From positions 117,438,213 to 117,502,212 of the forward strand of contig CM044310.1 of assembly GCA_024291935.2 (NCBI GenBank): a DNA stretch of 64,000 bases. The letters are read 5' to 3'. Shown piece by piece: positions 32,220 through 53,335 of this stretch (the first letter of the stretch is position 1; every line of letters begins with the position of its first letter). The notes below the pieces were generated by a model. The model made no database searches. It was given only the letters and a program-made list of their open reading frames with translations, and was not told the origin of the DNA. Source of the stretch: Okapia johnstoni (Eukaryota; Chordata; Mammalia; Artiodactyla; Giraffidae). The translations under genes and the position numbers were made by a program.

Positions 32220-32290
32220 CTTTTGCATTTTAATTTATTTTATTATTGAACTAGAGTTGATTACAATGTTGTGTTAATTTCAAATTTCGC
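32220..32290 (-). mobile_element. L1 fragment
   Basis: TAGAGTTGATTACAATGTTG and GTTAATTTC are a common artiodactyl L1 3' word. Confidence 0.45.
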
Positions 32291-32870
32291 CTTGATAAAA
32301 CTTCACCTTCCTTTGGTTCTTGAGACATCTAAGTGTGCTTTTTCTCAGCTCTAAAGATGTTTAGGAATGAGAGACAGTCTGGAATGGCCACTCTGTGTGA
32401 TAATTTCTGACATCATTCTACTCTATGCAGGGCACAACTGAGGTTGCCATTCATGTTGGCGAAGCAAATGGACCATCGTCTCTGATCCTCCCTCTGATCC
32501 TATTTCTCTGCTCCTAATTTCAGCTCCCATGTTGGACCCTCGTTTCCCTTTCTCTGGGGAGCCACTTACTGTTCCATTCAGCTTCCCGGGAGGATGGCTG
32601 GCTTAGACGGCCTTTTGTCTTTCTCAGAGATGGTGCAGTGGGACTAAGCGAGGAAGGTCTTTCTGAGGACAGGGCATGTACATCAGCCTGGGATCGTGCA
32701 CAGTGCCTGTGAGTGGAAGAACCGCAGAAGGTACATGCAAGCCTGGGTCTTCACCCAGTTCTGCCCGTCTGCTCCCCTCATGTGGGGGAGTGTCTGCGGC
32801 CTCCCCACCTCCCTGCCCATCCCCCTCCTCTCCCCTCAAATGGACTGCAGTGCAATCTTTCACATATCTG
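32291..32870. other. Unassigned KLK5-KLK6 spacer
   Basis: No recognised exon or repeat. Confidence 0.4.
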
Positions 32871-32874
32871 CTTC

Positions 32875-33280
32875 TGATCCTATCCGTCCTCTTTTCAAGG
32901 TCCTCAGGATCAAGGTCAAGTTCTTTGGCCTGGCACTCAGGACCCAGCGCCATCCTCGACTGACCTACATTCCCAGCCCCATCACCCACTTCTCCAGCCT
33001 CAAACCCCAGCCCCCACCATCCTGGATAATTTACCATGTCAAGGACACTTCGGAAGTTCTCACCCACCCACCCCCAGATTTTTCTACAGGTCATTAGCAT
33101 CCTGAGAATGCCTCCGACCCAAGCATCTCCATATGGCATACTCAAATTCAGCCTCCCTTCTCCAGCCCTCCCAGCCCCAGCCCCTGCTCAGCCCCCGTCG
33201 TCTCTCCCTTCTGGTCCATCCTGCACGTGGTCCCAGAGCTGCTCATGCTCACACTCCTTCCTTGGCTCCCCAGTACCCTC
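32875..33280 (+). mobile_element. L2-like LINE remnant
   Basis: CAAGTTCTTTGGCCTGGCAC and CTGACCTACATTCCCAGCCC follow the L2 3' region pattern. Confidence 0.5.
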
Positions 33281-33599
33281 AGGAGAAGCCCCAGGCTCCC
33301 AGCCTGGGGTCTGAGGTCCTTTGGGATCTTGTCCCTGCCCTCTCCTCTCATCTTATCTCCCATCACTCTTACCCACTCACAGTGGCCTCCCAGCCCTCTC
33401 GTCTTCCTGCTTTTGCTGCTACAAGGGGAGTTTGCTGGAGAAAGCCACCCTCAGGCAGGGCTGGCACAAGGTGGAGGAATCAAGGACATCTCCCTGGAGG
33501 GGGAGGAAGATCAAGCTGGGTTGTGAAAAGGGACTAAGGATATCTGGGCTTCAGAGAAGCAGATGAGGGATAAAAGCAAAAAGCACCACGAATAATAAA

Positions 33600-33850
33600 A
33601 GTCACTCTTTTATTGTTCACGTGGGTGTGCCAGGCACTGTTGCTTGTGTTTCACACGTTTACAACCTTCAATCTCCCCCACCACAGCCACTGCCTTATGA
33701 GACATGTACGATTCTCCTCCTCGTTTTTAGAGAGGAGAAAACCTACACAGGAAAGGAAGGCAGTTCCTGTGGGTACATGGCAAGCAAGTGGGGGAGCTGG
33801 GACCCCCAACTCGACTTTGGCCAGACACAAGACCACTTCTCTGTAGGAAG
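33600..33850 (+). mobile_element. MIR
   Basis: GTGTGCCAGGCACTGTTGC, GGCAAGCAAGTGGGGGAGC, CCAGACACAAGACCACTTC. Confidence 0.7.
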
Positions 33851-34004
33851 AAATTGAGCTCATGGGGTCATCAGGGGAGGGAGAGATCACTGGAAGGGAA
33901 TTGTTTGTATTCTGTTAGCGGCGGGGGTAAGACCTTAGCCCGTGTCCACCATCACACCTAGTGATGTGAGGGCGGGGCTGGGGTAGGATCAGAAAGGGTT
34001 TGAA

Positions 34005-34106
34005 CTGTGGTGTCACGGCTTTTTATTAAGCATTAGGATCGGGTCTGGGCAGGTGGGGGGTGGGCGGGGCAGGGGAAGGTCAAGAGGTGGAGGTCACGGG
34101 TCAGGA
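34005..34106 (-). other. KLK6: KLK6 3' UTR with poly(A) signal
   Basis: AATAAA on the minus strand at 34022-34027, 80 nt after the stop, implies a short 3' UTR ending near 34005. Confidence 0.7.
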
Positions 34107-40857
<6,751 letters not shown>

Positions 40858-41051
40858 TCCTGAGAAGGGAAGCCAAATGCTGCATTAGTCCCAGCTTCAG
40901 AGTTCACCCAGGCTCCTCCCTCCCCATCCGAAAGCAGAGAGAGAGGGCTGAAAGCAGAGAATGTGGGTGCCCAGGGCCTGGCGGACAGACACCCCAGCAC
41001 CCTGGCCTGCCTGGAAGAGGCCGTCCTGTCCTCAGATGCTCCCATGCTTCC

Positions 41052-41057
41052 TTTTAA
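41052..41057 (-). promoter_or_regulatory. Possible TATA-like box of KLK6
   Basis: TTAAAA in GGGTTAAAAGG on the minus strand, about 195 bp above the KLK6 coding exon 1, in a conserved-looking GC-rich stretch. It is the only TATA-like word close to the gene; whether the first exon starts here is inference. Confidence 0.3.
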
Positions 41058-41223
41058 CCCCTGCCTCCCCGGGCCCCTGGAGCAGGAGGCTGCCCCGCCC
41101 TTTCCTTCCTTCCCCGGGGCCTCCCACACACATTCCTCCCACCCCCAGAGCTCTGATGCTGCTGACCCCTGATCCCGGCCTGAAGGGAGGGGAGTACAGG
41201 TGCCTGAGTGCATGAGGGGGGCG

Positions 41224-41420
41224 ACTCCCCAACTCCTGGGTCGAGGAAGGAGGGGCTGGGGGTCTGGACCCCTGGATCTGAGGGAGGAGGGGACGGGGGC
41301 CTGGACTCCTGGATCTGAGGGAGGAGGGGCCGGGGGCCTGGACTCCTGGATCTGAGGGAGGAGGGGCTGGGGGCTGAGAATTCTGAACCTCCAAGGAGAA
41401 AGGGGCTGAAAGTCTGCACA
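41224..41420. repeat. MSR1-like 37-bp minisatellite upstream of KLK6
   Basis: CTGGATCTG recurs at 41272, 41309 and 41346 (period 37). The unit contains GAGGAGGGG and GGGCCTGGACTC, the composition of the MSR1 minisatellite known from the human KLK locus. About 4-5 units, the outer ones diverged. Confidence 0.8.
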
Positions 41421-42700
41421 CCTGGATCTAAAGGCAGGAAGGGCAGGAGCTTGTCCTCACTTCCTAGACTTCTAGGTCCTCGAGCACCACAGGGTGTGAG
41501 GACCCCAGAACGCCTGCATCCCAGGCAAGCAAACAGTACCCCCCACCTCCAGGACTCCCACCTCTCCTGTGAGTGCTCTGGGGCCTACGGGCCGTCAGTG
41601 CCCCGGGGCATGGGGAACCAGGTGGCAAGGGTTCAGTGGGGTTGGGGTGATTCACGCACCTGCCCTTAAGTTGCCTCTGTGGGTGTTCAAGAGCCTCCGT
41701 GTCCCCGCAAGACAGAGCAAGCCGACCAGCAAGAAAGCGTGTGTCACTAAGCCGGTCCCCACCCTGGCCCCAGGCTGGGGTGCAGAGCCAGGCACTATGG
41801 GGAAAGGGCCTTCGAACAATCGGGCTTTGTCCGCCCCCAGCACCCCGTGCCATGCTCCTGGCACCTCCATTTCTCAAGCTCTCTTCCGGGAAGGCGGATG
41901 GGCGGCTTCATCAATAACTTCCCTTTGTCCCTCTCCGACTGTGCTTTGATTGTCCACCCACCTCTGGCCGGATACTAGGGCTCTTGACCCTCCTGGTCCC
42001 CCTCTTCCATGTCTCTGTCTGTCCATCTCTCTCCCTGGCGGTGGCGGCGGTACCTCTATCTCTTTTTCTCCGTCTGCTTATGTCTCAGCATCCTTTGCCT
42101 CTTTCTCTTGTTCTCTGTATCGCTGTCTTTCCCCCTTGATTTTCCATGTCTCCACTGACACTCTAAATCTCTCTTCTTATCTCTCCTAGCTTCCCCCTGC
42201 ATTGGCAGGAGAAGCGTGTGTATGCACAGAGGGGTGTTAACTCCTGGAGAAGGGGCGACCTGGAGGTGGGAGCCCCAGGGGAGCTAGTGGGAACCAGGAG
42301 AACTTCAAGACTTGAAGATTTCACATGTATATGGAAATAAGCATGAGCCATGGAAATAGGCAGGGATGCAGGAACATTGGGGTGCCACGTGGGAACGTGA
42401 TGAGTAATGGAAATTCAGGAAGCCTTGGAGGCATCCAGGGAAGATTTGAAGAGATATCTTTGAACTTGAGCTTGCAATCAGGAGAATGGGGGTAGTTCAA
42501 GGATCTGGCCCAGGTAGGGAAACAACTGACTGGTGATGAGCTGGAGCCCTTGAGGGTGTGTGTGGCTGCGTGGCGGGAAACGGGTGTGGTGATCAGAGGG
42601 ACAGGTGGGATGGAAATGGAAGCTTTTGGGAAAGTCATTGGGTAATAAGTCCAACTGATATGAATAATGTCTACCTTAGCAACTAGCTTGGGCCTGGCAG
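41421..42700. other. Unassigned KLK6-KLK7 spacer
   Basis: Mostly unique-looking; 42000-42190 is TCTCTGTC-rich. No KLK exon motif. Confidence 0.4.
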
Positions 42701-42807
42701 TACAGGTTAACATTTAATTCTTGCATTTAATCGAATTGCCACCACCTTTGCTCGGCCCCTGTCACCCCTGGGATGAAAACCGATTTGGCATTTGATATGC
42801 TCTCTCT

Positions 42808-42905
42808 TGCCTGGAGAATCCGCATGGACAGAGAATCCTGGAGAGCTACAGTCCATAGGGTTGCGAAGAGTTGGACAGGGTGGGAAGCAGCTGAGCACAT
42901 GGGCA
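42808..42905 (+). mobile_element. Bov-A-type SINE 3' fragment
   Basis: CTTGCCTGGAGAATCCGCAT to GTTGCGAAGAGTTGGACAG. Confidence 0.8.
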
Positions 42906-43530
42906 TGCTCTCCGGGGAAGCTCCTCCCCCACCCACCCCCAGCCTCCCCTGGCCCTTCTCACTCACCTCCCCACTGAACTCAGCATCTTCTTCTCAGGAC
43001 CCCCCATCCTCCCAGATATCAGGTTGGACCGCTCACAGCCACTGATCCCCAAGCACTCTGCCCCCACCTCCTCTCTCTGTGTGATCCCCTCTCTCCATCC
43101 CCATGTCCCTGTTCCCAGGTCAAACCTGCTTCTCTCCCATCTGGACCATTATTGCAAATTCTTCCCTTTCTCTGTATCCTTCACTTGACCTCAGAGGCAT
43201 CTCCCTGTGTCCAGAGCTGACCCTGCCTCTGTCCTGCTCACACCCCTGGGCTGGGTCCCTCAGCATCATGGGGACAAAGTCCCAGCCCTTCAGCATTCAA
43301 GGCAGCTCCGGCCAATAGAAATATAATGCCGGAGGGACATTATGTGCTTTTAAATTTTCTAGCAGCCACCACAGGTTTTTTTTAGTAAAATATTCATTTT
43401 AATATCTCATTTAGCTCAGTGCATCCGAAACAATATCATTTCAATGCGACATCAAGATACAATATTAAGGAGGCTGTTCGCTTTCTTATTTTTTGCATAA
43501 TAAGTGTTTCGATCCCGCATGTCTTTTACA
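42906..43530 (+). mobile_element. Probable L2-class remnant and AT-rich spacer
   Basis: CCTCCCACTG-like, GAGCTGACCCTGCCTCTGTC and GAAGTCCC-type words suggest an old LINE, but assignment is weak. Confidence 0.35.
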
Positions 43531-43535
43531 CATAT

Positions 43536-43747
43536 GTGCATGCTAAGTCGCTTCAGTCATGTCTGACTCTCTGCGACCCCCATGGACTGTAGGCCTCCAG
43601 GCTCCTCTGTCCATGGGATTCTCCAGGCAAGAACCCTGGGGTGGGTTGCCATGCCCTCCTCCAGGGGATCTTCCTGACTCAGGGATCAAACCTGGGTGTC
43701 CTGTATTGGCAGGTGGATTCATTACCCTTTGAGCCACCAGGGAAGCC
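43536..43747 (-). mobile_element. Bov-A-type SINE
   Basis: GCTAAGTCGCTTCAGTCATG, AGAACCCTGGGGTGGGTTG, GAGCCACCAGGGAAGCC. Confidence 0.95.
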
Positions 43748-43869
43748 ACGTTTACACTTACAGCACCCTTCAACTGGAACTTGCCACATTTCACGAGTCA
43801 GGAGCCACCAAGGTGAGTGGCTGCCTTGTTGCCTGGTGCAGCTCTTTTCCACTTGTCTTCTAGGGCTCC

Positions 43870-44255
43870 AGCCATGGAGACTAGACGTTTTCCTGAACCA
43901 TTCATTCCACGTCTTCTAACCTCTAAGCCTTCGCTTATACTATTCCCCTCTTCCACAATGCTCTTCCCGTCTCCTCCTGGCAACAACTTGTCATCGCTTC
44001 ATCATTACCTCCTTCAGGAAGGCGTCCCTGGACACCACCCAACTTCCAACCCCTTGCAGGTGGGTTAGTCACTCTCATCGAAGTCCCTAGAGCAGGTGGC
44101 TCCTTCATATCACCATCTGGGTCCATCTCCCACACTTGGACCATGAGCTCCTTGAGGGCAGACCCTAGGGCTGACTCATCCCTGTGTCCCAAGAACCAGC
44201 ACAGGACTTGGCCCAGAGGAAGCCTTAGGAAATGTTGACCAAGTGACTAAATGGC
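43870..44255 (+). mobile_element. L2 3' end
   Basis: TTCAGGAAGGCGTCCCTGG, ACCATGAGCTCCTTGAGGG, AGCACAGGACTTGGCCCAG. Confidence 0.65.
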
Positions 44256-44400
44256 TTCATTACACCCACTCCTGTTTTACAGAAAAGCAAACTGAGGCTC
44301 AGAGAAGGGAATTTAGTCGCCCAACCTCAAACACCCAGGGATCGATGGAGCCTGAACTGGAACTCAACTTCCAGCATGGTGGTGGACATGGCCCGTCTCT
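44256..44400 (+). mobile_element. MIR 3' half
   Basis: TGTTTTACAGAAAAGCAAAC, TGAGGCTCAGAGAAGGG. Confidence 0.65.
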
Positions 44401-44637
44401 TGGGCTCCACCTCTGGGCCCACCTTACTACTATATGGGATGGGTGGATTTTTGAGGAGTTGCAGAGATCCCCTTGGGAAAGGAGGGAGGTGGTCGGCAGT
44501 GGGGAGTGGAAGAAGCTCTAACACAGAGAGAATGAAGTGCCCAACTCTAGGCATTTGCCAGTGGCCTTCATGGTTTTGCCATCCCCACACGCCATGCTTG
44601 CTTATGCTCTGCAAAGGTCTTCAATGAAGAAAATGTT

Positions 44638-44845
44638 TGGGACTTCCGTGGTGGCCCAGTGATTAAGATGTCACCTTCTAGTGCAGGGGGTTCGGGCTCA
44701 GTCCCTGGTCAGGGAGCTGAGATCCCTCATGCTCTGGGGCCAAAAAATCCAAAACATACAACAGAAGCAATATTGTGCCAAATTCAAGGAAAGACTTTAA
44801 AAATAGTCCACATTACAAAAAACTTAAAAAAAAGAAAACGTTTTA
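44638..44845 (+). mobile_element. CHR-type SINE
   Basis: TGGGACTTCCGTGGTGGCCC head, GTCAGGGAGCTGAGATCCC, A-rich tail. Confidence 0.88.
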
Positions 44846-45022
44846 TTAGGAAACTTTACAAAAGTAGAAGCAGGAAAAAGAGCCAGAAGTCATAAAAACC
44901 AACCCCTACTGCAGGCTTACTCTATGTCAGACACGGTTCATGCACTTTCTGAATATTAAATCTATTCGTTGTAACAGCCATGGGAAACAGATGCCATTTC
45001 CCTCATTTCTGGGGTGAAGAGG

Positions 45023-45153
45023 GGACTTCCCTGGTGGTCCGGTGGTTAAGACTTTGCGCTTCCAATGCAAGTTCAACTCCTGGTTGGGGAACTAAAGTCC
45101 CACACACTGGGGAGGTTGGCCAAAAATTTAAAGAAAAATTAAAAAAAAAAAAA
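45023..45153 (+). mobile_element. CHR-type SINE
   Basis: GGACTTCCCTGGTGGTCCGG head, GTTGGGGAACTAAAGTCCC, A-run tail. Confidence 0.9.
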
Positions 45154-45164
45154 GGATGAAGGAA

Positions 45165-45285
45165 TTTGAGGAGGGGACATATGCATACCTATGACTGATT
45201 CATGTTTATGCATGGCAGAAACCAACAAAATATTGTAAAGCAATTATCAATTAAAAATAAGTTAATTAAAAAAAATTAAAAAGCC
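45165..45285 (+). mobile_element. Ruminant L1 3' terminal fragment
   Basis: CTATGACTGATTCATGTTTA, CAACAAAATATTGTAAAGC. Confidence 0.75.
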
Positions 45286-45439
45286 AGCACAATATCAGAA
45301 AAAACAAAAGCAGAAATAACAACTACTTCTGTAAACCCTCCGTGGAAGCACCAAACCTTATAATAAATTCGTCTGAATGTCCCTTTACTGAGATACTATG
45401 ATTCCCATTGTGTGCAGTTTCCTTCGTTCCAACAAGCAA

Positions 45440-46366
45440 TAAAGTTGATTTATTCAGGAGTACGTCAAGGCTGTATATTGTCACCCTGCTTATTTAACTT
45501 ATATGCAGAGTACATCATGAGAAATGCTAAGCTAGATGAAGCACAAGCTGGAATCAAGATTTCCGGGAGAGCTATCAATAACCTCAGATATGCAGATGAT
45601 ATCACCTGTATGGCAGAAAGTGAAGAACTAAAGAGCCTCTTGATGAAAGTGAAAGAGGAGAGTGAAAGAGTTGGCTTAAAGCTCAACATTCAGAAAACTA
45701 AGATCATGGCATCTGGTCTCATCACTTCATGGTAAATAGATGGGGAAACAGTGGAAACAGTGGCTGACTTTATATTTTTGGGCTCCAGAATCACTGCAGA
45801 TGGTGACTGTAGCCATGAAATTAAAAGACACTTACGCCTTGGAAGGAAAGCTATGACCAATCTAGACAGCATATTAAATGGCAGAGACATTATCTTGCTA
45901 ACAAAGGTCTGTCTAGTCAAGGCTGTGGTTTTTCCAGTAGTCATGTATGGATGTGAGAGTTGGGCTATAAAGAAAGCTGAGCACTGAAGAATTGATGCTT
46001 TTGAACTGTGGTGTTGGAGAAGAGTCTTGAGAGTCCCTTGGACTGCAAGGAGATCCAACCAGTCCGTCCTAAAGGAAATCAGTCCTGAATATTCATTGGA
46101 AGGACTGATGCTGAAGCTGAAGCTCCAATACATTGGCCACCTGATTCGAAGAGCTGACCCACTGGAAAAGACCCTAATGCTGGGAAAGATTGGAGGCAGG
46201 AGAAGGGGACGACAGAGGATGCTGAGATGGTTGGATGGCATCACTGACTCGATGGACATGAGTTTGATCAAGCTCCAGGAGTTGATGATGGACAGAGAGG
46301 CCTGGTGTGCTGCAGTCCATGGGGTCGCAAAAAGTCAGACACGACTGAGTGACTGAACTAAAGTGA
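45440..46366 (+). mobile_element. BovB LINE fragment with readable RT segment
   Basis: Begins in the RT domain (GTRQ-like VRQGCILSPCLFNLY in translation) and includes the YADD catalytic box (LRYADDITC), then the 3' region to GACTGAGTGACTGAAC. A 107-codon piece (45412-45735) is open; the next stop and the truncated ends make it non-functional. Confidence 0.97.
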
Positions 46367-46379
46367 ACTGAAACTTGAC

Positions 46380-46447
46380 ACAGATTCAGAGCCTGGAAGA
46401 GATTGGGTGTCTGGACTCTGGTCTGAGGGAGGAGGGGGCTTTGCGTT
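46380..46447. repeat. MSR1-like single degenerate unit
   Basis: GTGTCTGGACTCTGGTCTGA followed by GGGAGGAGGGGG, matching the unit at 41224-41420. Confidence 0.5.
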
Positions 46448-47254
46448 GGAACGCCAGAGGAAGTTAAGACATTCTGCAGGGATGGTGGAATTCCTGCAAT
46501 ACGCAGAGGGGTGGGAGAGTGGGACGTGAGGAGAGAGGAAAGTTGGCGGAGCTTCCACAAGAGGAGAATGTTGACTGGGAGGGAGTTCTGGAGGAGCAAC
46601 TGGAAAGACAGGCAGGAGAGGATCCCTTTGTCAGCAGCTTCTGATGTGTGACTCCCCGGGGAGCCTCTGATGGCAGGAGCAGGGGTGTGGCCAGGCTGAG
46701 TCACTGGGGCTTCTCCCTCCTCCCTTTGTGAGGTCCCTTCTTGAGGATAGGAGCCCACCTACCTGGGCTCCCAGCCCCCCGCTTCCCCTGACACCCTGGA
46801 GGCTGGGTTCACTTCCAGCAGCCCCTGTGTGACCCAGGGGTCCTGTCTTCCTGCCAGCACTCTGCTTCCACCTCCCTCTCCTAATGCGTCACCTGTGGAA
46901 TGCCCAGAAACACTTTCACATCCCTCTACACCCTGATGAAGTGGCATATTCTCTACCACCGCCCTTTTACTCTCTCTGCCTTCTCTTTCTTTCTCTCTCC
47001 CATTTTACAGATGAGGAAAACTGAGACCTGGAAAATGGAGTAAAATATGCCACTGGGCAGGGAGGACAAGGGACCAAAAATCAAACACATTTTTCTTTCC
47101 CGTCTCCCTCTCTTCAGAGTGTCTTCTCCTCCACTTTGGAGCTCCAGAGCTTCTCCACCTTTGTTTTTCAGGCTATTAAAGTGCATACTCACAGAAAAGC
47201 AAGTGGAAGGAAGCAGGCGCCCTGTGACTACCACTGTATGCAGGCTGGTACACG
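46448..47254. other. Unassigned KLK6-KLK7 spacer with MIR tail
   Basis: A MIR-like CATTTTACAGATGAGG at about 47004; otherwise unassigned. Confidence 0.4.
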
Positions 47255-47540
47255 TCCTTTCAGGTTTTATTTTGTGAATATTTTCATAATATTGTGAGAA
47301 ATTCAAACTTTGCTCCACATTTTGGATTTTTTTTTTTAGTAGACAACTAGAATTACTAGGTCAAAGGTGGAGAACAAAACAAATGTCCCCACTCACACTG
47401 CCAAATCACCTTCCATAAAAACTGTATCAATTTACAGTTTCAGTGGCAGAGAGGGCTGGTCTCACTACAACCTTACCAACAACAAGGTTTTTGTATTTGT
47501 TTTGGTTTTTAGGTCCTCACTGATTTGATTGGCTTACACA
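47255..47540 (+). mobile_element. Old L1 remnant beside the KLK7 3' end
   Basis: ACTAGGTCAAAGGTGGAG, CTGCCAAATCACCTTCC, TATCAATTTACAGTTTCAG, typical L1M 3' region words. Confidence 0.6.
47266..47271 (-). terminator. KLK7: Candidate KLK7 poly(A) signal
   Basis: The nearest AATAAA on the minus strand after the KLK7 stop lies about 400 nt downstream, within or beside an old L1 remnant (47255-47540). No canonical signal is nearer, so the true 3' end is uncertain. Confidence 0.3.
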
Positions 47541-47669
47541 CATATTGTTGAGGTTTTGACATGGCTCTGAGGAAAGATAAAGTCAAGTAGGACTGTAGGT
47601 CACTGAGGTCCTCATTTCTGTGAATTTCCTGTTCCAGGGCGTAGGGATGGAGAGATGGGAGTGGAGAGA

Positions 47670-51937
<4,268 letters not shown>

Positions 51938-51999
51938 TCAGGGGCTGCCAGGAAGGGAGGGGTCTCTTCTGATGGGGCTGAAAAGGACAGATTTCGGGA

Positions 52000-52250
52000 A
52001 GCAGGAGTCCTGTCCCCCCAGCCCCTCCTCCCTCAGACTCAGGAGTCCGGACCCCCAGACGCCCTTCCCCTGGGGACCCAGGAATCTGGGCTCCCATCCT
52101 TCCGCATCCATCCATCTGTGTTCCTAGTTCCTTTTCCCCTGAGACCTCAAATTCCAGACCTCCAGCCCCTCGACTGTCAGAAGCAGGCGTCCAGGCTTCC
52201 CTCTGCCCCCTCCCCTCAGGAACAGGAGTCAGGGGTCCAGCCAGCCTCAT
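52000..52250. repeat. MSR1-like degenerate units near the KLK7 5' end
   Basis: CCCCTCCTCCCTCAGACTC and AGGAGTCCGGACCCCCAG repeat in the orientation opposite to the 41.3-kb array; diverged. Confidence 0.55.
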
Positions 52251-52560
52251 CCGCCCCCCTCTCCCTCTACCGTAAACGAAGCCCCTTCTCAGCTCGGGAA
52301 GGTCAGATCCGACCCGGGCGCCAGACTCGGTTGGGAGCCAGGCGTCTCCAGACCGGCGCAGGGCGGCTGTCTTATATCGGGTCCTCCCGCGCTCCCGCCC
52401 TCGGGGCCCTGGCGTGCAGGTGGGGCCGGCTCTGGGACGCCCCCTCCCGCGTTCTTGGTTATCGCGAACCCCTGCGGCAGCCCAGGCGCTTGCACTCGGC
52501 TCTCTCCACCCTCTCACCCCCGCGCCTTCGGGCCGGCATCCCGGTGCAGCTGCGGACGGA
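52250..52560. promoter_or_regulatory. CpG-rich KLK7 promoter region
   Basis: Many CG dinucleotides (CCCGCGCTCCCGCCC, GGGCGCC and similar) surround the TATA box, in contrast to the CpG-poor flanks. Limits by eye. Confidence 0.5.
52372..52378 (-). promoter_or_regulatory. KLK7: TATA box of KLK7
   Basis: GATATAAGAC on the minus strand in CpG-rich sequence 450 bp above the KLK7 start codon. A first noncoding exon from about 52345 to a GTAGAG donor near 52270 would fit; the exon limits are inferred. Confidence 0.5.
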
Positions 52561-52776
52561 GGACCCAGACGCTCCGGCTCTCAGGGGCAGAGTTCAAGAG
52601 GCAGCAGGGCTCAGGAAATGGGGTCTGGCTGGGCCCTCCTCCGGGGCCATTTTCTTGCCCCCATCCCCTCTCTGGGATGCCCTAGACCTTATACCCTAAT
52701 TCTCACCAGTTTGGGAGAATTCGTGCAGGCTGGAACCCGGTCGTCTTTGAACCTGAACCCATTCCCAACCCTCATA

Positions 52777-52960
52777 TAGTGTTAGTCGCTCAGTCGTGTC
52801 AGACTCTTTGCCACCCCATGGACTGTAGCCCACCAGGCTCCTCTGTCCATGGGATTCTCCAGGCAAGGACACTGCGGTGGGTTGCCATTGCTTTCTCCAG
52901 GGCATCTTCACCACCCAGGGATCGAACCCAGGTCTCCTGAATTACAGGCAGATTCTTCTT
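52777..52960 (-). mobile_element. Bov-A-type SINE
   Basis: GTGTTAGTCGCTCAGTCGTG, AAGGACACTGCGGTGGGTTG. AACCCTCATA is repeated on both sides. Confidence 0.94.
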
Positions 52961-52974
52961 AATTTAACCCTCAT

Positions 52975-53335
52975 ACAGGGTATGAATTAAAAAGATGCTC
53001 TTTCCTAACCGGATAAATGCTTACTGTTATCAGTATCATCTGTGTTTTCATATTATACCCAGATTTCTATACATATTCTGTATTTATAACAAAAGCGTCT
53101 GCACTAAACATTATCTAATTAATATCACCTCTTTCTTTATAAATTACCTCGAAGAATTTTTCCTCTTAGTATATTTAGATGAGTTCCCCTTCCTTCTTAA
53201 GGATTGCATAATAATATTCCATGTTATAATTGTATCATGATTTATGCAATCTGTTTCAAATTAGAGTATGTTTGGATAGTTTTAATTGTAATAATGCTGG
53301 GTTGCGCTTCCTTGTACATTCATCTTTGCTAATTA
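52975..53335 (+). mobile_element. Old L1-like AT-rich remnant
   Basis: TTGCATAATAATATTCCATG, TAATAATGCTGGGTTGCGC, CTTGTACATTCATC match the L1M 3' pattern. Confidence 0.55.

Noticed and set aside
45412..45735. Domesticated reverse transcriptase gene
   Set aside because: It is a truncated BovB copy flanked by the normal BovB 3' region, with no promoter or complete domain.
46174..46758. 194-codon minus-strand open frame
   Set aside because: Starts in MSR1-like and spacer DNA and ends in antisense BovB; no family match.
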